NCBI GenBank assembly: GCA_937996595.1
Contig: CALKVC010000108.1
Span: 1 to 40,783 of the forward strand
Origin: an uncultured Chitinophagaceae bacterium
Lineage (GTDB): Bacteria; Bacteroidota; Bacteroidia; Chitinophagales; Chitinophagaceae
Direction of reading: 5' to 3'
DNA: 40,783 bases
A program made the position numbers and the translations under genes. Position 1 is the stretch's first letter. Every line of letters starts with the position of its first letter. The notes under the pieces are model-generated. The model had not been told where the DNA came from. It saw nothing but the letters and a program-made list of their open reading frames with translations, and searched no databases. Of this stretch, positions 1 through 7,502 are shown piece by piece.

Positions 1-1
1 C

Positions 2-1414
2 TACCAGTTCATCACCGGTATATACGACACGGCATTTACTGATTATTATATCCCGCACCGGTACCGCGAAGGATATGGCATAAGCAAAGCGGGTATTGAT
101 TTTGCCAAAGACAACGGTTTCAGCCTGGTCATCAGCCTCGATTGCGGCATCAAGTCTGTTGAACTTATCGGGTATGCCAAAACGTTAGGTATTGATTTTA
201 TCGTGTGCGACCATCACCTTCCGGACAAGGTAATACCCGAAGCGGTTGCCATCCTCAACCCAAAACAGGCAGACTGCCCGTATCCGTATAAGGAATTATG
301 CGGTTGCGGGGTAGGTTTCAAACTCATGACTGCCCTGGCATCGCATTATTCCATGCCTGATGAAACCTATCATTGTTACCTTGACCTGGTTGCTACTGCC
401 ATTGCTGCCGATATTGTTCCAATGACCGGCGAAAACAGGATACTCGCATACCATGGCCTCATAAAAATCAATACAAACCCAATACCCGGCATCAGGGCAT
501 TGATAGAACTGGGCAACATCAAAAAACAACTCAGCATCACCAATGTGGTTTTTGTAATTGCACCGAGGGTGAATGCTGCCGGCAGGATGGATGATGCAAA
601 AAAAGCCGTTCAGCTGTTCATAGAAAAAGATCCGGAAAAAGCCATGGAATTTGCCGAAATGCTTCATGCAGATAACAGCGAACGCAAAGAAGCCGACAGC
701 AGCATCACCCATGAAGCGCTGGAAATAATCAGGGCCGACAACAGGATGCTGAACAGCAAATCATCCGTAGTGTATAATGAAAACTGGCACAAAGGCGTGG
801 TGGGCATCGTGGCTTCCCGGCTGATTGAACATTACCACCGGCCAACCGTTGTACTTACAAAAAGCGGCGACCTGGTGGCCGGGAGTGCCCGCAGTGTTTC
901 GGGATTTAACCTGTACGAAGCCATATATGCCTGCCGCGAACACCTCGTTGCCTATGGAGGCCATTTTGCCGCCGCCGGCCTTTCCATGATGCCTGAAAAC
1001 GTGGAAGCCTTCCGGGATAAGTTTGATGCAGTGGTTTCAGAAACGATAGATGAACGGTTACTGATACCCGAAATTATTATAGATGCCGAAATCCGCTTTC
1101 CGGAAATATCGACCGGCTTCCATAATATACTGTTACAGATGGAACCATTCGGCCCTGAAAATATGCGCCCCCTGTTCATTGCAAAAAACGTGACAGATTC
1201 CGGCTATTCCAAAATCCTCAAGGAAAAGCATGTACGCTTTTCCGTTAAACAGGATAATACAACCCTGAACGGTATCGGGTTCAACCTGTCTCATAAATTC
1301 AACCTGCTGAAGGAAGGAAAACCGGTAGACATCGTATTTGCCATCGATGAAAATGAATGGAATGGCTCCACGTCGCTGCAGTTACAGGTGTACGACCTCA
1401 AATTAAGTGAATAA
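2..1414 (+). CDS. recJ: RecJ, single-stranded-DNA-specific 5'-3' exonuclease (5' end cut by the window)
   Basis: RecJ degrades single-stranded DNA 5' to 3' in recombination and mismatch/base-excision repair. The reading frame is open from base 2, so the N-terminus and the first metal-binding motif lie outside the window. What remains shows DHH-superfamily landmarks in order: SLDCGIKS, the CDHHLPD motif (near 206-226), NAAGRMDDA, SARSVSGFNLYEA, and GGHFAAAGLS of the DHHA1 domain, followed by the C-terminal OB-like region. The first internal ATG is at 203 but the homologous sequence continues upstream, so it is not the start. The gene ends in TAA and faces htpG across a 68-bp gap. No frameshift is seen in the part present. 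Confidence 0.95.
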   Translation, partial: YQFITGIYDTAFTDYYIPHRYREGYGISKAGIDFAKDNGFSLVISLDCGIKSVELIGYAKTLGIDFIVCDHHLPDKVIPEAVAILNPKQADCPYPYKELCGCGVGFKLMTALASHYSMPDETYHCYLDLVATAIAADIVPMTGENRILAYHGLIKINTNPIPGIRALIELGNIKKQLSITNVVFVIAPRVNAAGRMDDAKKAVQLFIEKDPEKAMEFAEMLHADNSERKEADSSITHEALEIIRADNRMLNSKSSVVYNENWHKGVVGIVASRLIEHYHRPTVVLTKSGDLVAGSARSVSGFNLYEAIYACREHLVAYGGHFAAAGLSMMPENVEAFRDKFDAVVSETIDERLLIPEIIIDAEIRFPEISTGFHNILLQMEPFGPENMRPLFIAKNVTDSGYSKILKEKHVRFSVKQDNTTLNGIGFNLSHKFNLLKEGKPVDIVFAIDENEWNGSTSLQLQVYDLKLSE

Positions 1415-1452
1415 AAAACCTGCCGGTAAACACTTCTGGTTCATACGGCAGG
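1412..1452 (-). terminator. Intrinsic terminator of htpG
   Basis: Stem CCTGCCG (1419-1425) pairs with CGGCAGG (1446-1452). On the minus strand the stem is followed by a run of six T. The plus side has no U-tract, so this mainly ends htpG transcription. Confidence 0.7.
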
Positions 1453-1482
1453 CTGTGGTTATCTGCAATATTTTCTTACCGT

Positions 1483-3330
1483 TTACTTTTCTGTTCCGGC
1501 ATCCATCAGTTCAACACTCCTGTTGATAAAACTGGTGAGGTTGTTTCCCGTTAATAATCCCTGCGAAAGTAAAGCCAGGTCCGACAGGTTCTTTACCAGT
1601 TTTTCCTGCCTGGCAGTTTCCGTTTCAGTAAGTATTCCACGGAATACAGGATGGTTCCCGTTGATGGTCAGGTTCACTTCATCGGGCATCTGGGCATACC
1701 AGGCGGCCATTCCGCCTCCCATAGCTGCCATGTCTTTCATACGGCGCATCTGCTCCGGCCTGGTGGCTGTAACAGGCAATGCATCCGCACTCAAACCCTT
1801 TACTTCCACATGCAGGTTCAGCCCTTCCATCGGCTTATCAAACAATGACTTTAATTTTTCTGATTCTTCTTTGCTCAGTACACTTTCTGTAGCCTCTGAT
1901 TTATCAACCAGGTTATCCGCAATGTCTGAGTCAACCCTTGTGAAAATTACATCCTGCCATTTCATTTCCACCGTGTTGATGAACGCAGCATCTACCAGCG
2001 TTTCCATTTTTACAACTACATAGCCTTTTGCTTTGGCCTGCTGTATGAACGTATCCTGCAGCACCGGCTGGGTAGTATATAATATCACCTGCTTGCCATC
2101 TTTGTTCTTCTGCAGCGCCTGCGTGGCTTCGCTATACTCATCCCTGGTATAAAACTTGCCGTCTGTATCTTCCATCACGAAGAACTTATTGGCCTTATCA
2201 AGGAATTTATCGTCAGTCATCATACCATACTTCACAAAAAGGCCAAGGCTCTCCCATTTCTCTTCAAACGATTTCCTGTCTGTATTAAATATCTCTTCCA
2301 GTTTATCCGCCACTTTTTTGGTGATGTGGGCGTTTATCTTCTTAACATTGGGATCGCCCTGCAGGTAACTGCGGCTAACGTTCAACGGTATATCCGGGCT
2401 GTCAATTACACCGTGCAGCAACATCAGGAATTCAGGTACAATGTCTTTAACCTCATCCGTTACAAAAACCTGGTTGCTGTATAACTGTATTTTGTCTTTC
2501 TGGATCTCGTAACTCTGTTTTATTTTGGGGAAGTACAGGATACCGGTAAGGTTGAACGGGTAATCCACATTCAGGTGTATCCAAAACAAAGGCGCTTCAC
2601 CAAACGGGTACAGTTCCTTATAGAATGCCTGGTAATCTTCTGTTGTTAGTTCAGATGGCTTTTTAGTCCAGGCAGGTGAAGTATTATTGATCTGCTTCTG
2701 TTCAGTATCTGTTCCTTTTGGAAAGTAAACCGGAACGGGCAGGAATTTACAGAACTTCTCCAGCACATTGCCTACGCGGTATTCATCCAGGAATTCCTTG
2801 CTTTCACTGTTCAGGTACAGAACGATGGAAGTGCCCCTTTCTTTCCTATCTGCTTCTTCCAGGATATATTCGGGGCTGCCATCACACTCCCACCTTACCG
2901 CTTTTGAATCTTCCTTATAACTTTTTGTGAAAATCTCCACTTTTTCACTTACCATGAATGAACTGTAGAATCCAAGCCCGAAATGCCCGATGATATTGTT
3001 TTCATTCTGCCCTTTATACTTATCCAAAAATTCTTCTGCCCCACTGAATGCCACCTGGTTAATATATTTATCAACTTCCTCAGCCGTCATACCAACACCG
3101 TTATCGGAAATGGTAAGTGTGCCTTTTTCCATATCTATGCTAACATCTATCCTCAGATCGCCCAATTCGCCTTTTGCTTCCCCAATAGATGAAAGTGTTT
3201 TCAGTTTTTGGGTAGCATCCACCGCATTACTAACCAGTTCCCTGATAAAAATGTCATGTTCGCTGTAAAGGAATTTCTTAATGATAGGAAATATGTTTTC
3301 CGTTTGTACGCGTATACTGCCTTTTTGCAT
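1483..3330 (-). CDS. htpG: HtpG, Hsp90-family molecular chaperone
   Basis: Cytosolic ATP-dependent chaperone of the Hsp90 family, 615 residues, within the usual bacterial range. The N-terminal GHKL ATPase domain is clear: the helix with RELVSNAVDATQK (Asn/Asp for Mg-ATP), DNGVGMT, and the lid/glycine motif GHFGLGFYSSFMV. The middle domain includes the FPKIKQSYEIQKDKIQLYSNQVFV and SRSYLQGDP regions. The C-terminal dimerisation part ends with a Leu-rich helix. The start MQKGSIRVQTENIFP is the conserved family start. It appears monocistronic, with its own terminator downstream. No TAnnTTTG box is obvious upstream, so its promoter may be of another type. Confidence 0.97.
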   Translation of the reverse strand: MQKGSIRVQTENIFPIIKKFLYSEHDIFIRELVSNAVDATQKLKTLSSIGEAKGELGDLRIDVSIDMEKGTLTISDNGVGMTAEEVDKYINQVAFSGAEEFLDKYKGQNENNIIGHFGLGFYSSFMVSEKVEIFTKSYKEDSKAVRWECDGSPEYILEEADRKERGTSIVLYLNSESKEFLDEYRVGNVLEKFCKFLPVPVYFPKGTDTEQKQINNTSPAWTKKPSELTTEDYQAFYKELYPFGEAPLFWIHLNVDYPFNLTGILYFPKIKQSYEIQKDKIQLYSNQVFVTDEVKDIVPEFLMLLHGVIDSPDIPLNVSRSYLQGDPNVKKINAHITKKVADKLEEIFNTDRKSFEEKWESLGLFVKYGMMTDDKFLDKANKFFVMEDTDGKFYTRDEYSEATQALQKNKDGKQVILYTTQPVLQDTFIQQAKAKGYVVVKMETLVDAAFINTVEMKWQDVIFTRVDSDIADNLVDKSEATESVLSKEESEKLKSLFDKPMEGLNLHVEVKGLSADALPVTATRPEQMRRMKDMAAMGGGMAAWYAQMPDEVNLTINGNHPVFRGILTETETARQEKLVKNLSDLALLSQGLLTGNNLTSFINRSVELMDAGTEK

Positions 3331-3466
3331 AATCTTTAATTTTGATTTTACGTGTATCCTGCTACAAAAAACCTACCATAGTCAATGGCTGGTCATTTTG
3401 GCATTTTTATCAACCAATTCCAGCATTTACCGGGTATAATCATGAATAAAATTCAGTTATAATAAA

Positions 3467-3493
3467 GATGGGGCCTGTATCATAGGCCCCATC
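3467..3493 (-). terminator. Intrinsic terminator of the first LTD gene
   Basis: Perfect 10-bp stem GATGGGGCCT (3467-3476) / AGGCCCCATC (3484-3493) with a 7-nt loop, followed on the minus strand by the T-rich TTTATTATAA. It lies 20 bp past the stop codon of the 3514-6027 gene. Confidence 0.85.
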
Positions 3494-3513
3494 ATAAAAC
3501 ATCCTGTTTTGTA

Positions 3514-6027
3514 TTATTCTACAAAGAATTGCTTACTTGCTTTAAATTCATAGTTATATACCTGCAACGTGTATAAACCCCTGCCAATATTTCCAGGCAG
3601 CCTGAAATTGTCATCAATAAAATTAACCTGCAGGATCAGTTCACGCTGGTATACCAACTGGCCGATGCTGTTGATTATCTTCACCTGGTAGTGAGCCGGT
3701 TTCACATTGTCTAATGTGTAGTGCAGATTACCGCCACGGACAATCGGAGATGAATAGATAACCAGGCCGGAAGGAATGGTATCTGTGGTAAATGATTCCT
3801 GTGCACCATAACTGATACCACCGTCATTTGAAGCATATGCCCTGTAATAATATGTGTTACCGTGTACCAGGTTATTCAATGTTACAGAATAATCGGTGGT
3901 TGGTATATCCAGTTTGCGTACTTTGGTACCAAAGCCTGGGATAAACCCATTGATACCGCTGTATTCAATTCCATACGTAATGGCAGGTGTACAACCGGGG
4001 TTTGAAATGGTACCGTTTAATGTTACGCTGTTGGGCGATAATAGTGCCGCTGAGCCGGTAATTACCGTTGGTGCAGCATTATTTCCGGAACCCCTGGCCT
4101 GTACATTGATGGCATTGGCTCCTCCGCCACTAACCGGAATATTTCCGTTGTAGAACTGGATGGCAACCGGGCTGAATTTTACAAATATTTCCTGGCTGTA
4201 TGGTCCTACTGGGTGCACCAAACTTAATGATGCCGCGTATGTTCCGTTAGCAGAGGTTGAAAAACTATACCCTGCCAGCGGGCCAACATTCACATTGCTA
4301 TTATTCAGGTAAGTACTGGTAATAGTGAATGATGCGGCAGCTGAAGTGGTATTGATACAAATGCCGCCAAAATCGGCCAGTGCAGAAGCAGTAATTACAG
4401 GAGATGCCGTAGTAAATGATTGTTCATTCCCGTAAGCAGTTCCCCCGTTATTGGTAGCGTATGCCTTATAATAATAAGTTGTAGCAGGAACCAGGCCGGT
4501 AAGGTCAGATGAATATGAACCTGCAGCCAGGTTTGTAGAAGCAACCTGTGTTCCGGTTCCGTTTGTAAAACCGGCAGTAAGGCTATACTCAATGCCATAG
4601 GCGGTAACTGCTGAACAACCTGTTGATGGAATAGTACCATTGGCAACGGCACTGGTAACGGTTATTGAACCTGCAGTACCTGTACTTACAGTTGGCGGGT
4701 TGTCTGCACCTGCTCCTGAAGCAGCCACATTGATAGCAGTTGCGCCACCACCTGCTACCTGGATATCTCCGTTATAGGATTGCATGGCAACTGGCGTAAA
4801 ATTCACAAATACTTCCTGTGAAAAACTTCCTCCCGGTTGTGTCAGGGTAAGCGATGCAGTATATGTTCCACCGGCAGTGGTAGAAAAGGTAAAACCTGCC
4901 AGCGGGCCTACGGTAACATCCGCTGTTGTGAGGTTAATACCTGTAATATTGAATGAGTTGGAGCCTGCTGTTGTATTAAGGCAAACATCACCAAATGCAT
5001 TTAGGGTGGTTGCTGATAAAACAGGCGTTAACGGTGTTTCCCCGTTGCCGCTAACAGCCACTGTAACGGAAGCGCCGCCACCGGCATTGGTTACATCACC
5101 TGTTTTTAACCCGGCAGATTGCGGAGAAAACCTCACCCAAACAGGCGTAGCGGCCAGTGTAGCAGACGTGTAAGCAATGGTTGTTGTTGCTCCCCAGGTA
5201 GTGTTATCATTTGATACCTGGAAATCTGCTGATGGTGCAGAAACTGTTATGTTTCCGGGTGCGCCGGTAAGGTCGGTTCCGGATATATTATATGTTTGAG
5301 ATGCAGATGTTGAACCGATGAAAACATTGCCGAAATCATTGATTGTTCCCGTTACAATTAATGCAGGCGGGAGCGCTCCGCAGTTGAAAACCGGAGAAGC
5401 GCTGTTACGGGGAACCGGTGCAGTAACCACATCAAAATCAGCATTGTTGTTATCCGTATCCGTACATCCGTTATTCTTCCTTACTGAACCTTGCGTGGTG
5501 GTAAAGGCTGTACCGTTATTTACAGAAACGCCACCTTCTGCGTTATTGGCTGTTCCATAAGCAACCAGGTCAATAATGGTTGCTGAAGGCAGCGTACAGG
5601 AAGTAGCAGTAGCGCCACATCCCAGTGCGGCTGCCTGGTTTGTAAGAACAACTTTTCCATTAGAACCGCTCATCGACAGGTTTCCGGTAATGATATCCGG
5701 GGTTACCGGCAAAGCCGCCCCGGCGCTTCCAGCCGCACTGCACTGGATAAGCAGGTATGAACCCGGTGCCATGGTTGTGCCGGCAGGAAATGCATACACG
5801 TTAGAAGCTGTTGAACCGAAATTACCGGTTGCAGAACCATACTGGATGGAAAAACCGGTTAACGACTGCGCGGTACCGCTAACGTTATGTAATTCCACAT
5901 AATCGTGCAGGTAAGTACCGGTACTTCCGCCACCGCCACCATAAACCTGGCTGATCACAATGGTTGTTGATTGCGAATAAGCCATAAAAGAAGCAATGAC
6001 AAAGAGAAGTGTAAATAATTTTTTCAT
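3514..6027 (-). CDS. Secreted lamin-tail-domain (LTD) protein with duplicated beta-sandwich/Fn3-like units
   Basis: An 837-residue exported protein. Residues 1-19 are a signal peptide ending AYSQ. Residues about 22-200 form a bacterial lamin tail domain, recognised by ISQVYGGGGG, DYVELHN and the closing VPRNSAS. After a first Ig-like unit (about 220-330), an approximately 208-residue block is present twice: FGDVCLNTT near 345 and FGGICINTT near 553. Each copy pairs a beta domain with an Fn3-like domain carrying TYYYKAYATNNGG or TYYYRAYASNDGG. The C-terminal 80 residues (GRGLYTLQVYNYEFKASKQF) resemble a divergent T9SS sorting domain. It is a paralogue of the 1034-residue protein at 11347-14451 and lies downstream of the DUF5689 and TonB-receptor genes on the same strand. 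In bacteria LTDs are reported beside secreted nucleases; binding of nucleic acid or the cell surface is inference. Confidence 0.85.
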   Translation of the reverse strand: MKKLFTLLFVIASFMAYSQSTTIVISQVYGGGGGSTGTYLHDYVELHNVSGTAQSLTGFSIQYGSATGNFGSTASNVYAFPAGTTMAPGSYLLIQCSAAGSAGAALPVTPDIITGNLSMSGSNGKVVLTNQAAALGCGATATSCTLPSATIIDLVAYGTANNAEGGVSVNNGTAFTTTQGSVRKNNGCTDTDNNNADFDVVTAPVPRNSASPVFNCGALPPALIVTGTINDFGNVFIGSTSASQTYNISGTDLTGAPGNITVSAPSADFQVSNDNTTWGATTTIAYTSATLAATPVWVRFSPQSAGLKTGDVTNAGGGASVTVAVSGNGETPLTPVLSATTLNAFGDVCLNTTAGSNSFNITGINLTTADVTVGPLAGFTFSTTAGGTYTASLTLTQPGGSFSQEVFVNFTPVAMQSYNGDIQVAGGGATAINVAASGAGADNPPTVSTGTAGSITVTSAVANGTIPSTGCSAVTAYGIEYSLTAGFTNGTGTQVASTNLAAGSYSSDLTGLVPATTYYYKAYATNNGGTAYGNEQSFTTASPVITASALADFGGICINTTSAAASFTITSTYLNNSNVNVGPLAGYSFSTSANGTYAASLSLVHPVGPYSQEIFVKFSPVAIQFYNGNIPVSGGGANAINVQARGSGNNAAPTVITGSAALLSPNSVTLNGTISNPGCTPAITYGIEYSGINGFIPGFGTKVRKLDIPTTDYSVTLNNLVHGNTYYYRAYASNDGGISYGAQESFTTDTIPSGLVIYSSPIVRGGNLHYTLDNVKPAHYQVKIINSIGQLVYQRELILQVNFIDDNFRLPGNIGRGLYTLQVYNYEFKASKQFFVE

Positions 6028-6056
6028 TGTAGCATTTTTAAATTTCTTTATTAAAA

Positions 6057-6102
6057 GAAACAGTAAGTACCCTGGTTTTTTAGAACGGGCGCTTACTGTT
6101 TC
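6057..6102 (-). terminator. Stem-loop between the DUF5689 gene and the LTD gene
   Basis: Perfect 11-bp stem GAAACAGTAAG (6057-6067) / CTTACTGTTTC (6092-6102) with a 24-nt loop; on the minus strand it is followed by AT-rich TTTTAATAAAG. It could be a terminator, an attenuator or an mRNA-processing/stability element that sets LTD expression apart from the receptor-DUF5689 pair. Confidence 0.6.
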
Positions 6103-6126
6103 CCTGTTTGTATTATTTAGTGAGCA

Positions 6127-7470
6127 CTAGTTCTTCATCACTTTTACATCATCCAGTTCATAGGTTGTTGTTCTGCCCGGATCACCTCCGTCGTAACGGA
6201 AACCAATGTAAACCGTCTGGTTGTTGTAAGCAGACAGGTCAACATTTCCTGAACCAACAAATGAACCGAAACCGGAAGCAGGAGCGGTAGCAATGGTAGC
6301 CGGTAACTGGGTCCATGTAGCTGTAGATGGAGTATTGCCACCATTATAATCAGTTGAAACAAATACTTTGAAAGTGGTAGCACCCACATTGAAACCGCCG
6401 GCAGTTGTAAATGTTAGTTTTGGTGTAACAGCTCCTGCCAGGCTTACCGCCGGTGAAATAAGCCAGCTTGAAACGTTTGCGGCTCCTGTGCTGAAAGCAG
6501 ATACTTTTGCACATTTTACCGGTCCGAAAACAGCATTCTGGTATGGTATATTCCCCACTTCTCCAATATTTTTCCAACCCGGAATATTCAGGGTAAGGTT
6601 ATTGGCGCCGATTGATTCAAAGTCTTCAGACAATAAAGTACCGGGAGGTAACGGACAGGCATAAGGGTCGGTGAACCTGATATCTGTTGTATCCCTTACC
6701 AGCAATTGCTTGGTGGTACCAAAGGTTGTGTAAATAGCCAGGATAGTTCCGCGGCCTGTTGCCACTGGTTGTGCGGCAAAATTTGCATAGGCACTGGTAC
6801 GTACGATAATGGTATTGTTGCTGCAGTTCTTGATATCGCGGTTAACTGTGCTTTTGTATGCTGATGTGTCAGAATAAGTACCTGTAGGAACAGTAAATGC
6901 AAAACCATCAAGCTGGATAAGCGTACCCAGGTAAGGGTTCTGCATATTGGTTCCCAGTTGAGAAACGGTTACAACCTTTGGTACAACCGGGTTATTCAAA
7001 GAACCGCCGATTACATAATTGCTGATGAGGTTTCCCGGAATACCTTCCTGTGATGGCAGTCCTGCAACGGTTGCTTTAACGCCAAGAGCCATCAAACCGT
7101 TATAATCGCTGATGCAAAGGCCGTTACATTTAATGAATATCCTGCGCCCAACCGGGTACGTTCCGTATAAACTGTTTGCATCCAGTAAAATCTGCAAGCC
7201 ACCGGTAGAATCCTGAATGAACAATTGCTTATACAGGTTACCGCTTTTATCATCGGCAACCACCACACCAGAAATAATTATGTCTGAAGTTATCACATCA
7301 TAAGCGCCAGCCACCGTGTGCAACGCTTTCAGTTGCTGGATGGATGTATTGGCAACAATTGCCGGATCTGCAGCGCCGGGTGGGTTATCAAAGCTTTTTT
7401 TACATGCACTGAATGTACCCATGAATGCGATAAGGGCAACAGCTGTAAATAATTTAAAAATCTTGTTCAT
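6127..7470 (-). CDS. DUF5689-domain lipoprotein with C-terminal choice-of-anchor-J domain
   Basis: A 447-residue lipoprotein. The signal peptide ends in the lipobox FSAC with Cys23 as lipidation site, followed by KKS, which suggests an outer-membrane lipoprotein. Residues about 40-265 match the Bacteroidota-specific DUF5689 family: an OB-fold-like pattern with IISGVVVADDKSGNLYKQLF, IQDSTGGLQILLDA and GRRIFIKCNGL. Residues about 280-447 look like a choice-of-anchor-J/jelly-roll domain (EDFES near its start, WLISPAVSL, YIGFRYDGGDPG and a final ELDDVKV). It starts 32 bp downstream of the TonB-dependent receptor gene, so the two are almost surely co-transcribed. By position it may act as the surface binding partner of that receptor, in the role SusD plays for glycan receptors; this is inference. 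DUF5689 has no established biochemical function that I know of. Confidence 0.85.
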   Translation of the reverse strand: MNKIFKLFTAVALIAFMGTFSACKKSFDNPPGAADPAIVANTSIQQLKALHTVAGAYDVITSDIIISGVVVADDKSGNLYKQLFIQDSTGGLQILLDANSLYGTYPVGRRIFIKCNGLCISDYNGLMALGVKATVAGLPSQEGIPGNLISNYVIGGSLNNPVVPKVVTVSQLGTNMQNPYLGTLIQLDGFAFTVPTGTYSDTSAYKSTVNRDIKNCSNNTIIVRTSAYANFAAQPVATGRGTILAIYTTFGTTKQLLVRDTTDIRFTDPYACPLPPGTLLSEDFESIGANNLTLNIPGWKNIGEVGNIPYQNAVFGPVKCAKVSAFSTGAANVSSWLISPAVSLAGAVTPKLTFTTAGGFNVGATTFKVFVSTDYNGGNTPSTATWTQLPATIATAPASGFGSFVGSGNVDLSAYNNQTVYIGFRYDGGDPGRTTTYELDDVKVMKN

Positions 7471-7502
7471 AATGTATTTTTTAAAAAGTTTAAATATTTT
7501 TT

